DNA of 12,437 nucleotides from positions 1-12,437 of the forward strand of contig JADGFH010000090.1 in assembly GCA_016743925.1 (NCBI GenBank), in the 5' to 3' direction. Positions within the stretch are counted from its first letter, which is position 1, and every line of letters begins with the position of its first letter. Below, piece after piece: positions 1 through 8,785 of this stretch. Both the position numbers and the translations under genes were made by a program. Below the pieces are notes generated by a model. That model had not been told where the DNA came from. It saw only the letters and a list, made by a program, of their open reading frames with translations, and made no database searches. The DNA comes from Labilibaculum sp. Its GTDB lineage: Bacteria; Bacteroidota; Bacteroidia; Bacteroidales; Marinifilaceae.

Positions 1-122
1 ATATAATATTTTGCGAATATTTTCATCTTATATATTTATCTTTTTTTTATATACTTCAACATTCTTGTTAGCTCGATACTCCAAGCCAATAACAATTCTA
101 ACTTTATAGCATGTTTTTTTAT

Positions 123-1079
123 CTATTTATCATTCCAATAAAGTGGTGCCATTCTAAAATTTCTACATTGTCTACCAGTAGATAGGCTCATATACCATTG
201 TCCATTTAAATCCTCCACTAATTCAGCGGCATGCCAGGGATTAATACGCTGAATATGATCTTTTTTATTCCAACTATATGGTGTCTTACTTCTAAATACA
301 TCCTCTCCTCCAATTTCCCAAGGACGAGCTGATAAAAAAAGATAATAATATTTACCTCTTTTAATAACAAAAGGGGATTCCACAGCTGGAGAGGTAGTAT
401 GTTCATCGTAACAAATTTCCATTTCTGTCCATTCTCTTAAATCCTTGCTTGTGCTATACCCAACAACCCAATGCTTATCATCTTTCATGGTACTGTAATA
501 CATCACCCATTGTTTTTCTTCTTCATCCCAGAATACCATTGGGTCTTTGTTCTTTAAGTCTCCTGAAAACTCATTTTTCTGTGCCAAGATGGGTTTTTCT
601 GATTTTGTCCAATTATATAAATCTAAAGAAACAACATGATGTAATTCCCTCGGAACTCCAATTTGGGTATAAAACATATGGTAAACGCCTTCGTGAAAAA
701 TAATATGCGGTGCCCAAATAGCTGAACCATCTGTTGAAAAATTTTTTTCCCTTTTCCATCCTCTCTGATTTAAAGAATCAGCGGTAAGGTGAATAAAAAT
801 ACTGCTTGGATTTGTTATTCCATATAAGTGCCATTTTTGTTCTTCAGCGTTATAGATTATAGTATGATCATTAAGACTAGATATCTCATAAGCCGTAAAT
901 ATGTCTCCTAATTCAAATAATTCCTTCCCAATAGTATATCTTTCTTCTACACAGATATTACAAGAGTCAATTGTATACTGCGCTATTTCGGCATGCGTTT
1001 TTTGTTTCTGAGCACTTGTAGACAATGAAAAGAAGCTAACAATAAAACATGCTACTAATTTAAAATTATGATTATTCAT
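123..1079 (-). CDS. Secreted glycosidase of the GH43/GH32-like beta-propeller superfamily, second paralogue
   Basis: I place the start at the ATG at 1079, not at an upstream GTG at 1103. From this ATG the protein is 318 residues, equal to its paralogue, and begins with a normal signal peptide (NFKLVACFIVSFFSLSTSA, cleavage probably after Ala23 before Gln). No credible lipobox is present, as Cys11 sits too early, so this copy should be soluble in the periplasm while the copy at 8786-9742 is lipid-anchored. Propeller motifs match: NDHTIIYN and KWHLYGI (70-87), IWAPHI with YHMFYT (121-137), KDPMVFW (178-184), ESPFVIKRGKYYYLFLS (234-250) and NPWHAAELV with QWYMS. Candidate active-site acids by analogy are Asp71, Asp179 and Glu234. 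The family and the sugar released are not known to me. It is the last gene of the visible operon, and 122 bases of A+T-rich sequence without a clear terminator follow to the window edge. Confidence 0.85.
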   Translation of the reverse strand: MNNHNFKLVACFIVSFFSLSTSAQKQKTHAEIAQYTIDSCNICVEERYTIGKELFELGDIFTAYEISSLNDHTIIYNAEEQKWHLYGITNPSSIFIHLTADSLNQRGWKREKNFSTDGSAIWAPHIIFHEGVYHMFYTQIGVPRELHHVVSLDLYNWTKSEKPILAQKNEFSGDLKNKDPMVFWDEEEKQWVMYYSTMKDDKHWVVGYSTSKDLREWTEMEICYDEHTTSPAVESPFVIKRGKYYYLFLSARPWEIGGEDVFRSKTPYSWNKKDHIQRINPWHAAELVEDLNGQWYMSLSTGRQCRNFRMAPLYWNDK

Positions 1080-1108
1080 ATAATTCAATTCTTTAGATAT
1101 CACTTTTT

Positions 1109-3688
1109 TTATAACTTTAATTCTATTGCCTGATGCTGCGATATTAACATCTTCTTTTTAACACTTACTTCTTTATCCCCTTTTAAAGTAAATTTCTTTA
1201 ACTCCAATTCTCCCTTTAACACTGTTAAATGTACTTTCTTTTTATTCTCAAGATCAGAAATTTCTACAGTACCATATTGGTAACCATTAGACCAAAAGAA
1301 TTTTCCATTTTGGTTCTTAAACTTCATTGATTTTTCAACTGCCGAATACTCAAATCCAGTATATGCCAATATACCACCCCATGCTGCCATAGCACGAGCG
1401 TAACGATGCCCGTATTCTCCTTCATTAAATGGGTTCCTTTTATAACCATCATAACGATTGCGAACATTTTCAAAAACTTTTAACCCATCTTCTGTATGAC
1501 CTTCATAGAGCATGTGAGAACCAACACAATACTCAACCCCTGTCCATGATTCTGCATAATAAGGAGTAGGTCTATCTAAGAGTGTGCCTTCAATAGGATA
1601 TGATACGACTCTTAATCCTGACTCACCTCCAATCGCATAAGTTCTGAATGAATTAAAGTGATCATTGAAATTATCAATATAATTATATTTCATAATACTT
1701 TTGAGAGTCGAAGAAATATTGTTCTTATTTAATAAATAGCCTAAACCCGCAGTATGTGAAGCTGTTTGCCCTACAAGCTGATCGATAAGACATCCTTTAC
1801 CTATTTGAGCAACTTTTGATTTTCCTGGTGTAATGTGATGCTCGTAAAACTCTCCATTAAACAGATTTGCGTCTACCCACTTACTTCCAGATTCAAATAA
1901 AGAACTACATTCTTTTGCAAACTTTTTATCGCCCACATGATTTGCCATTTTTTCACCTGCTTTTAAGGCAGCTAAATACCAAGTAGCAATTTGCGGATTA
2001 GGTCCTTCATAGTTTACATCAGCTGTATTATGCTGTGACCCTTCCATAACGCCATCCTTGTTTTTATCCCAATAACCTGTCCATGCAAAAGCCAATGATT
2101 TTTTTATGTTAGGCCATAAACGCATGAGCATTTCGTCATCTCCAGACATGTTCCACTCACGATATACTTTAAGTATAGTTCCCATTTGACCATCTGCCGC
2201 TTCTCCTTTTCTCTCCGTACCTCTTGTCTCAAGAGGCATATTTACACGGAAAGATTGAGCACCATTAGGTTTGGTCATATACTTAAATTCAATCTCCCTG
2301 AATCGTTTGGAGAGATCGCCATATAAAAAGGGAATTGTATTTTCATAATTCCAAACATGCGTACAGCTTCCATATCCCCATCCTCCACATTTTTCTTCTC
2401 CAGGTACAGTTCCTTTTAAACTACCTGTTCCTTCCCAACCGAAAGGCTGACCAACCTCATTAACAAATAAAGTTTGTGATCTTAGGATAGCAGAATTAGA
2501 TAATCCTGCTTCAATGAGTACATCTGGGATATCACTGTCAACTAATGCACTTACAAAATTTATAGTTTTTTGCTCTAAGTCTTTGATTTTAGGCGTTGTT
2601 TTTAGTGCAACATCCCAAGCATCGGTATACTTTGTAGTGTAATAGTTTCCTATTCGAATTCCATTGCCGTGATTCCATGATGCAGGCAAGGCTCTTTCCC
2701 ATGATGACCTGTTAGGGAAATGCCATGAAATCATAAAAGTAAATTCCTTTGTTTCCTTGGGTTGAAGCACGTTTTTAACTGCGAGGGTAGCAGGTGGTGT
2801 TTTAATTTTACCGCTATTCTTTTTATGCTCTGTAAGAACACCATCCGATTGAATATCATCATAGAACTCACGCAAGTTCCAACCCCATTCCATTTCAGCC
2901 CATGAAGTCCTATAACTTATATCTCCATTTTTAATCACTGTTAGAGCCATGGTGCCATTGTTAATGTCGTCTTTAGGTAAGCCCTTTGAAAACATATAAA
3001 GTCCTGCTATATCCTTCGTTTCTTTATATTCGTTATAATTTCCTTGGAAACTACCACTCCAACCATCATCACCAATAAAATTAGGAATCATCCCCACCAA
3101 TGAAATATCAAGAGGCTGGTTCGTTTTATTTGTTACTACATAGCGAAGAATAGCAACAGGAATAGAGCTATTTTCTTCATCCCCTGGTATCATAGGATTA
3201 AAAGCCTCAAGTCTCACATCAAATGGTAACTCCTTTTTATGTGTGAAGTTTACTTGTGCAAAAGGATAAGCAGCCGTAAATACCGCTTCATCAAAACGAG
3301 GTAATCCAGAATTAATATTATCACCCCCCCAATCTCCTGATGCAAACCTAGGGTTACTTGGTCCTTCAAGCGCTCTAACAAATGGTTTTTCATTTTCTTG
3401 CTGATATCTAATGGCGAAGAAAGGTCCTAAAGCTACGCCTGGTACAATAAAGCGATAAGCAGGTTTAAATCCAAGCGCTCCACGATTCATTATTTCCCAG
3501 TCCTTCAATTCGCCTCTACCACCAATTCCAACTGTTCCTGTTCCAATACCTCCCAATGGCATAGAAATTTCCAAGGTATTCTTACCTTGGAATTCCCTTA
3601 TTCTTGGCCAGTTATCATTCCATTTCTGAGCATAAACCACCTGAAATAATGCGAATGCAATTGTTAGGGTTGCATATATTTTTTTCAT
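1109..3688 (-). CDS. GH116-like (GBA2-type) glycosidase, copy A
   Basis: This 859-residue protein is a tandem paralogue of copy B with the same layout: a signal peptide cleaved after Ala20 (VYA-Q), an N-terminal beta-sandwich with SMPLGGIGTGTV (42-53), and an (alpha/alpha)6 catalytic domain with FGWEGTG (416-422), THVWNYEN (443-450), the HNTAD motif ending at candidate acid/base Asp557, and AESWTGVEY (712-720). Glu419 is the candidate nucleophile by analogy. All candidate catalytic residues are shared with copy B, so both should be active. Residues 501-641 are about 91 percent identical to copy B by my hand count and 763-808 about 96 percent, while the segment between (642-700) is about two-thirds identical and the C-terminal tail is very different. 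The divergent parts could reflect different aglycone or linkage preference. The stop is 29 bases before the start of the last propeller gene. Confidence 0.9.
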   Translation of the reverse strand: MKKIYATLTIAFALFQVVYAQKWNDNWPRIREFQGKNTLEISMPLGGIGTGTVGIGGRGELKDWEIMNRGALGFKPAYRFIVPGVALGPFFAIRYQQENEKPFVRALEGPSNPRFASGDWGGDNINSGLPRFDEAVFTAAYPFAQVNFTHKKELPFDVRLEAFNPMIPGDEENSSIPVAILRYVVTNKTNQPLDISLVGMIPNFIGDDGWSGSFQGNYNEYKETKDIAGLYMFSKGLPKDDINNGTMALTVIKNGDISYRTSWAEMEWGWNLREFYDDIQSDGVLTEHKKNSGKIKTPPATLAVKNVLQPKETKEFTFMISWHFPNRSSWERALPASWNHGNGIRIGNYYTTKYTDAWDVALKTTPKIKDLEQKTINFVSALVDSDIPDVLIEAGLSNSAILRSQTLFVNEVGQPFGWEGTGSLKGTVPGEEKCGGWGYGSCTHVWNYENTIPFLYGDLSKRFREIEFKYMTKPNGAQSFRVNMPLETRGTERKGEAADGQMGTILKVYREWNMSGDDEMLMRLWPNIKKSLAFAWTGYWDKNKDGVMEGSQHNTADVNYEGPNPQIATWYLAALKAGEKMANHVGDKKFAKECSSLFESGSKWVDANLFNGEFYEHHITPGKSKVAQIGKGCLIDQLVGQTASHTAGLGYLLNKNNISSTLKSIMKYNYIDNFNDHFNSFRTYAIGGESGLRVVSYPIEGTLLDRPTPYYAESWTGVEYCVGSHMLYEGHTEDGLKVFENVRNRYDGYKRNPFNEGEYGHRYARAMAAWGGILAYTGFEYSAVEKSMKFKNQNGKFFWSNGYQYGTVEISDLENKKKVHLTVLKGELELKKFTLKGDKEVSVKKKMLISQHQAIELKL

Positions 3689-3715
3689 TCCTATTTTTTT
3701 AGCAAAAAGAGATTC

Positions 3716-6289
3716 TTAGATAGCTATTTGGATACTTTCCCCAGCCTTAATCTTTTGGGTTTTCCTAAACTTTTTCAAATGAAGATCTTTAATCTGAAAA
3801 TTGTTTAGCTCCAATTCACCTCGCAAAACTTCAAGTTTAACATTTTTATCTCCTTGCTCACCAGAAATAGTTACTGTACCATATTGATACCCATTAGACC
3901 AAAAGAATTTACCATTTTGGTTCTTAAACTTCATCGACTTTTCAACAGCAGAATATTCAAAACCCGTGTATGCCAGAATACCTGACCATGCTGCCATTGA
4001 GCGTGCATAACGATGACCATATTCAATTTCATCAAAAGGATTGCGATTAGAACCATTATAGCGATTACGGACAGCCTCAAATATTTTTAGTCCATTTTCA
4101 ATCTGACCTTCATAGATCATATGCGCTGCGGTGCTATACTCAACACCACTCCAAACTTCAGTATAGTATGGTGTTGGCGAATCAAGCATAGTACCTTCAA
4201 TTGGGTAAGTTAAAATTTGCAAACCAGATTCATCTCCAATAGCGTAGGTTCTGAAAGACGTATAATGGTCATTAAAATTTTCAATGAAGTTGTATTTCAT
4301 TACACTCTTTAAAGTAGTCTTTATATGATTCTCATCTAAAACATATCCCAATCCAACTGTATGTGCCAAATATTGCCCAACTAATTGGTCTGCTAAACAT
4401 CCTCTGCCAATCTGTGCTACTTTTGACTTGCCAGGAGTAATATGGTGCTCGTAAAATTCATTATTAAACAAATTGGCATCTACCCATTTGCTTCCTGATT
4501 CAAATAAAGTACTACATTCTTTTGCAAACTTTTTGTCGCCTACTCTAATAGCCATCTTTTCACCCGCTTTCAATGCAGCTAGATACCAGGATGCCATTTG
4601 TGGGTTTGGACCTTCATAATTCACATCAGCCGTATTATGTTGCGAACCCTCCATCACACCATCTTTATTTTTATCCCAATAACCATTCCATGCAAAAGCC
4701 AATGACTTTTTAATGTTAGGCCATAAGCGCTTAAGCATTTCGTCATCACCAGACATGTTCCATTCACGATACATCTTAATAATTGTTCCCATTTGTCCAT
4801 CAGCAGCTTCACCACCCATCTGAAATGCTTTAGTTGCCAGTGGTAAGCCAACTCGATATGCCTGTCCACCACTTTTCCTCACCGAATGCATAAATTCAAC
4901 CTCTCTGAACCCTTTTGCTATATCTCCATAAAGAAAAGGTACGGTGCTTTCGTAATTCCAAACATGCGTTAATGATCCAAATCCCCAACCTGCTGTTTTT
5001 TGCTCACCTATTATCGTACCCCCAATACTTCCTGTCCCTTCCCATCCAAAAGGCAATCCATCTTCAGTAACAAATAAAGTTTGAGAACGCATAATAGAGG
5101 AATTAAATAAACCTGCTTCTACCAATACTTTAGGAATATCACAATTAACTAATGCATCAACAAACTTTACCGTTTCATCTTCTAAATAATCAAATTTGCT
5201 ATTAACCTTTTCAGCAACATCCCATGCATCAGTATATTTAGTCGCATATAAATTACCTACCTGGCTACCATCACCTTGGCACCAATGTCCTGGAACACCT
5301 GTTTCCCATGCTTTACGATTAGGAAATCGCCAAGTTAGCATAAATGTAAACTCTTTGCTTTCGCCAGGTGCCAATACTTGTTTTAATGCCAATGTTGCAG
5401 GTGGTGTTTTAACTTTACCATTAGTATTAGGGTGATCAACTAATTTCCCATCACTTAAAAAATCATCATAAAATTCGCGAAAGTTCCAGTTCCAAGCTTG
5501 TTGTCCCCATGCTGTGCGATAACTAACTTCACCTTCTGAAATGGTTGTTAGAGCCATGGTTCCATAACTATGATCGTCTTTAGGAACATCTTTAGATTGC
5601 ATATACAAGCCTCTGATTCCATTGGTTTCTTTATAGGTGTTGAAGTTTCCTTTTGGGCTTCCACTCCATCCATCATATCCAATATAATTAGGCACCATAC
5701 CTGCAATGGATACCTCTAGTGGTTTATCACTATTATTTTTGATTACGTAACGCAAAACAGCCACTGGTATAGAACTGTTCGCTTCATCTCCCGGAATCAT
5801 CGGGTTAAATGCCTCCAAACGAACCTCAAATGGCAAGTCATTATTTCCAAAGTCAATTTGAGCTAATGGATAAGCGGCTGCAAATGTTGTTTTTTTAAAA
5901 CGTGGAAAACCACTATTTACATCTTCAGCCCCCCAATCGCCTATGTAGTTTTTCTGATCAATCGGGCCTTGTAGTGCCTTTATTTTTGGTTTTTGTCCTT
6001 CTTGCGTATACCTAATTGCAAAAAATGGTCCCATAGCTGTTGCGGGAGATGAAAATCGAAATGCAGGTAAAAAACCTATCGCCCCACGGTTCATAATCTC
6101 CCAATCCTGTAGGTTTCCTTTTCCTCCAATACATACAGTACCAGTACCTATACCACCTAAAGGCATTGAAACTTCTCTACAAAAGTCCCCTTCATAGGTT
6201 TTAACTATTGGCCATTCTTTATTCCAATTTTGTCCATTGACAGCAACAGATAATATCAATGCAATAATTACTAAATACGATTTCTTCAT
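3716..6289 (-). CDS. GH116-like (GBA2-type) glycosidase, copy B
   Basis: This is an 857-residue exported protein of the GH116 family, whose known members include bile-acid-type glucosylceramidase GBA2 and bacterial beta-glucosidases, beta-xylosidases and related enzymes. The signal peptide probably cleaves after Gly19 (VNG-Q), which points to the periplasm. The N-terminal half (about 30-370) carries SMPLGGIGTGTV (41-52) and WEIMNRGA, typical of the GH116 N-terminal beta-sandwich. The C-terminal (alpha/alpha)6 domain has FGWEGTG (414-420), THVWNYES (441-448), DKNKDGVMEGSQHNTAD (539-555), EVWSGVEY (711-718) and YGHRYARSMAAW. By alignment from memory with GBA2 (the TYDGW segment), Asp555 is the likely acid/base and Glu417 a candidate nucleophile; the latter is less certain. 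A short beta-rich tail follows residue 806. It lies 103 bases after the GH9-like gene and 27 bases before its paralogue copy A, so the pair should share one transcript. Exact substrate is unknown. Confidence 0.9.
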   Translation of the reverse strand: MKKSYLVIIALILSVAVNGQNWNKEWPIVKTYEGDFCREVSMPLGGIGTGTVCIGGKGNLQDWEIMNRGAIGFLPAFRFSSPATAMGPFFAIRYTQEGQKPKIKALQGPIDQKNYIGDWGAEDVNSGFPRFKKTTFAAAYPLAQIDFGNNDLPFEVRLEAFNPMIPGDEANSSIPVAVLRYVIKNNSDKPLEVSIAGMVPNYIGYDGWSGSPKGNFNTYKETNGIRGLYMQSKDVPKDDHSYGTMALTTISEGEVSYRTAWGQQAWNWNFREFYDDFLSDGKLVDHPNTNGKVKTPPATLALKQVLAPGESKEFTFMLTWRFPNRKAWETGVPGHWCQGDGSQVGNLYATKYTDAWDVAEKVNSKFDYLEDETVKFVDALVNCDIPKVLVEAGLFNSSIMRSQTLFVTEDGLPFGWEGTGSIGGTIIGEQKTAGWGFGSLTHVWNYESTVPFLYGDIAKGFREVEFMHSVRKSGGQAYRVGLPLATKAFQMGGEAADGQMGTIIKMYREWNMSGDDEMLKRLWPNIKKSLAFAWNGYWDKNKDGVMEGSQHNTADVNYEGPNPQMASWYLAALKAGEKMAIRVGDKKFAKECSTLFESGSKWVDANLFNNEFYEHHITPGKSKVAQIGRGCLADQLVGQYLAHTVGLGYVLDENHIKTTLKSVMKYNFIENFNDHYTSFRTYAIGDESGLQILTYPIEGTMLDSPTPYYTEVWSGVEYSTAAHMIYEGQIENGLKIFEAVRNRYNGSNRNPFDEIEYGHRYARSMAAWSGILAYTGFEYSAVEKSMKFKNQNGKFFWSNGYQYGTVTISGEQGDKNVKLEVLRGELELNNFQIKDLHLKKFRKTQKIKAGESIQIAI

Positions 6290-6392
6290 ATTCTTAAAAT
6301 GAATTTTTATTTATTAAATTGAAAACACAATAAACATTAATCATTCTCTTGTGTCTAAAATCCATGATCGTTACATTTATTTACTTATAGAT

Positions 6393-7670
6393 TTATTCAA
6401 AACTCACAATATGTGAGAAATATCCATAACCATATGAAACATGTTTATACTTATTTTCACGAACAATTTCCCCAACAAAATATTCTGAATTCACACCATC
6501 CTCTTTTAATACAAGCTTTACTTCATTGCCTTTCCTATCAGTTATCCAAACATGAACTTGTTCCTGTTTTTCATAGTCAAAATTGAGAGGTCCTTTCAAT
6601 TGGATATAATATTTCTTTCCTTTCGCCTCCGTTTTAATCTCAATATCATGATGAGCAAGGTAGGCCATGCTAAGATTAAAAGCCGTATTAAAATTCACCC
6701 AACCTTCGGACCAACTGATATTACCCAATTCTGGATGATAAGGATAGTGCCTATTTTTGGCTGTTGCTTCAATCACAAAGCGCACCCCTTGCAATTGTCC
6801 ATTTCCATTGTGAAAAGAATACCAGCCAACATCAACACCCTCAATATCATCAACTCCATTATAAACACAATGGCGTCCAGTAGGATTGCGACCAAAGGCA
6901 TTATCAAAATGTGAATATATTAATGTATTAAATTGTTTTACTAACTCGTCTGACTCCACAATCTCTAGTGCAGCCAACAAGCATGCTGGAAAACCAATAA
7001 CATTACCAGGTTCGTTCCACATGGATACAGCTTCTCCAGTAGGAGTCCATTGGCTATCAGATAATTTTCTGAAATCCCACATATTTCCTGATCGACTAAG
7101 CATAATTCGACACCATTCTTCCACTTTTTCTTTTAATCCTTTTGGAGCTCTATCTTGATATTGTGTATACATATGGCTTAATCCCAACATGGTTAAATGT
7201 TCACTCATCCGTTGCCCCTTTGTGCTTAATGGATCGTTCCAATCTAAACTGTCAATAATCCATTGGACTTGCTCATAAGCTACGTTGAAATACTTTTCAC
7301 AATCACTTATTTCTTCTCTTTTAGCAACTTCGTACAATAATAAATTAGGCATTATTGAGAATCCAGGAGGTAGAGCACCTTTTGTGGAACCAATTTTTGT
7401 CTTTAATGCAAGTAAATCATGTCCTTCACTTTCATCGTAAGGATACTCCTGATCAGTCTCGTTCTGACTCCATGTTTCAAACGCATAATCCTTTACTATT
7501 TGATAATTCTGATCAGACAACCACTCTTTCATCCATGGCCACGCATATAGAAAATATGCTAACTGTGCTTTAAAATGTTCATGAGTAAGCTTTTGACTCA
7601 CTATTACATCAGCACCCCAATGAATTAGTTTCACTATGTCAGGCGCATTTTCATTATAAGGCTCCAACAT
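6393..7670 (-). CDS. C-terminal part of interrupted GH9-like enzyme: (alpha/alpha)6 barrel and tail
   Basis: This 425-codon frame starts at an ATG two codons beyond the TAG, but that Met is most likely an internal residue (342) of the joined protein. The helical-barrel sequence has several GH9-like marks: HFDNAFGRNPTGRHCVYNG (frame residues about 254-272), matching the GRNPTGRSYVTG signature of GH9, and WSEGWVNFNTAFNLSMAYLA (about 320-339), matching the NEVAIxYNAxLVxAL segment that carries the catalytic acid Glu (here candidate Glu322). The last 80 residues (YYIQLKGP, VHVWITDRKGNEVKLVL) look like a beta-sandwich tail. There is no signal peptide or lipobox, so if made by reinitiation it would stay in the cytoplasm, separated from its substrate. 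It is 103 bases upstream of the first GH116-like gene. A distant (alpha/alpha)6 family other than GH9 is possible. Confidence 0.75.
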   Translation of the reverse strand: MLEPYNENAPDIVKLIHWGADVIVSQKLTHEHFKAQLAYFLYAWPWMKEWLSDQNYQIVKDYAFETWSQNETDQEYPYDESEGHDLLALKTKIGSTKGALPPGFSIMPNLLLYEVAKREEISDCEKYFNVAYEQVQWIIDSLDWNDPLSTKGQRMSEHLTMLGLSHMYTQYQDRAPKGLKEKVEEWCRIMLSRSGNMWDFRKLSDSQWTPTGEAVSMWNEPGNVIGFPACLLAALEIVESDELVKQFNTLIYSHFDNAFGRNPTGRHCVYNGVDDIEGVDVGWYSFHNGNGQLQGVRFVIEATAKNRHYPYHPELGNISWSEGWVNFNTAFNLSMAYLAHHDIEIKTEAKGKKYYIQLKGPLNFDYEKQEQVHVWITDRKGNEVKLVLKEDGVNSEYFVGEIVRENKYKHVSYGYGYFSHIVSFE

Positions 7671-7673
7671 TCC

Positions 7674-7676
7674 CTA
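7674..7676 (-). other. In-frame amber (TAG) codon inside the GH9-like gene
   Basis: The plus-strand bases CTA at 7674-7676 read TAG on the coding strand and interrupt an otherwise continuous frame. The next codons are GGA and ATG. A single transition from CAG or TGG would produce it. Confidence 0.9.
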
Positions 7677-8693
7677 TAAAGTTGAATCTTTAGGTTGATC
7701 ATACTTGACTTGCTTTGGCATACGATCATAAGCTTCAGGGTTTGATAAATATTGAGAAACCAATGCATGCAATTCCCATCCAAATTGATGGTCATCTCTC
7801 CAGCCATAAGAACCCCAACATTTTTTCTTGTAATTACCAACGTAATGACGTGAATCAACCATGAAATCAATCATGTTTTGATAAGTCACTCTTTCAAGCC
7901 ACCAATAGCCAATTGAAAATGGGAATGAAACTTCACCTCCTACTCTTACAACGTATTGCACAACCCCATCAATTGGATTAAATAAGCTAAAGTCACCAAT
8001 GTTATTTCTAACAATTCCCTGAAATAATACTTCGTCGCTTTCTTTTTTTGTAATAACAAATAGGCTGTTATCAACAATTGTAGGTGCAGTAAATCGTTTA
8101 GGAGCTCCAATATTAAATCCACTTTGATTTAAATAAATTTTTGGGATGTCATCTTCCATTTTGGTTACTTCGAAACCTTTAACACCGGTTCCTAAAGGTG
8201 GCATTTTCATACATGTATAAGGCCAAACTACAATCTCCTTAATCCGTGCAATATTTTCATGACTTTTTGTAATAAAGATCTTCAATGCCTTAGTTACAAC
8301 CTGTTTTGTATCGTCAAATTCAACTGCGATTCCAGTTTGTGAGTTATCTGTAATTAATGCCGATGGTATTTCTTCCCATTGATTATTTTTCAAATACAGT
8401 ATTTTAAAATCAGCAATAGCTGCTCCATTCATATAACCTGAATAAATATGTAATCCGCCAACCTTTCTCTCTTTATCTAATGTTAATTCAACCCACGAAG
8501 TTTTTTCTACTTCGCTCAACCATCTAGAGTCATCTGCAACACGACCATCAATCATCATGTCTGGTAATGCTCCTTCTCTTTGCGAACTCACTTTTAACTG
8601 CACAATTGACAGTTTTTTATGAACTTGCGCCGTTACCTCGCTAGTCATAAAATTTAGTAGTACTATCAGTAAAATAAATGCAATCTTGTACAT
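7674..8693 (-). CDS. N-terminal part of interrupted GH9-like enzyme: signal peptide, discoidin domain, Ig-like domain
   Basis: These 339 residues begin with a signal-peptidase-I signal (cleavage likely after Ala22, VTA-Q). Residues about 28-158 look like an F5/8-type-C/discoidin carbohydrate-binding module: MMIDGRVADDSRWLS, WVELTLDKERKVGGLHIYSG and a closing IARIKEIVVWPY. Residues about 185-260 resemble the Ig-like CelD_N domain found ahead of GH9 catalytic modules: IYLNQSGFNIGAPKRF, then GDFSLFNP and VSFPFSIG. The catalytic region begins near residue 262. WGSYGWRDDHQFGWE (about 293-307) sits where GH9 enzymes carry their GGWxDAGD base motif; only the first Asp of that motif appears to be kept. 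The frame ends at a TAG at codon 340. The gene starts 93 bases after the stop of the lipoprotein propeller gene. Confidence 0.8.
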   Translation of the reverse strand: MYKIAFILLIVLLNFMTSEVTAQVHKKLSIVQLKVSSQREGALPDMMIDGRVADDSRWLSEVEKTSWVELTLDKERKVGGLHIYSGYMNGAAIADFKILYLKNNQWEEIPSALITDNSQTGIAVEFDDTKQVVTKALKIFITKSHENIARIKEIVVWPYTCMKMPPLGTGVKGFEVTKMEDDIPKIYLNQSGFNIGAPKRFTAPTIVDNSLFVITKKESDEVLFQGIVRNNIGDFSLFNPIDGVVQYVVRVGGEVSFPFSIGYWWLERVTYQNMIDFMVDSRHYVGNYKKKCWGSYGWRDDHQFGWELHALVSQYLSNPEAYDRMPKQVKYDQPKDSTL

Positions 8694-8785
8694 CTGTTAA
8701 GTTTATTTTCAATTATCAAACACCTGTCTAATCAAAGTGCAGAAATGACAATTAATATTGCTTATTATCATTTTATGTTGGCCTG

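Larger units (their letters stand above)
6393..8693 (-). pseudogene. Discoidin-GH9-like glycosidase gene interrupted by one in-frame TAG
   Basis: The two open frames at 7674-8693 and 6393-7670 are in the same reading frame and are separated only by TAG (7676-7674) and one GGA codon. Joined, they give a protein of about 766 codons: a signal peptide, an F5/8-type-C (discoidin) domain, a CelD_N-like Ig domain, a GH9-like (alpha/alpha)6 catalytic region and a C-terminal beta-rich tail. Protein-like sequence runs straight across the stop (PKDSTL, stop, GMLEPYNENAPDIVK) with no shift or deletion. One transition from CAG (Gln) or TGG (Trp) would explain it. The downstream part alone lacks a signal peptide and the upstream part lacks most of the catalytic barrel, so neither half should work as an exported enzyme. 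Alternatives are a base-call or assembly error, a recent strain-specific nonsense mutation, or readthrough. Confidence 0.75.

Noticed and set aside
1..122. A+T-rich tail after the last gene as a terminator or regulatory region
   Set aside because: A few 4-6 bp palindromes (such as AATATT around 5-21) are present but none is followed by a U-tract in the minus-strand direction; nothing can be supported.
1080..1103. GTG at 1103 as start of the last propeller gene
   Set aside because: It adds eight residues ahead of a well-formed signal peptide that begins at the ATG at 1079, and the ATG gives the same length as the paralogue.
1766..4795. Recent gene conversion or assembly duplication between the GH116 copies
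   Set aside because: Even in the most conserved protein block the DNA differs at many synonymous positions, which excludes a recent copy or an assembly artefact.
6323..6356. Inverted repeat (about 8 bp, minus strand AGACACAA / UUGUGUUU) between the GH9-like and GH116 genes as a terminator
   Set aside because: The stem is short and A+U rich, the loop is 18 bases and the U-tract is part of the stem, so chance is a fair explanation.
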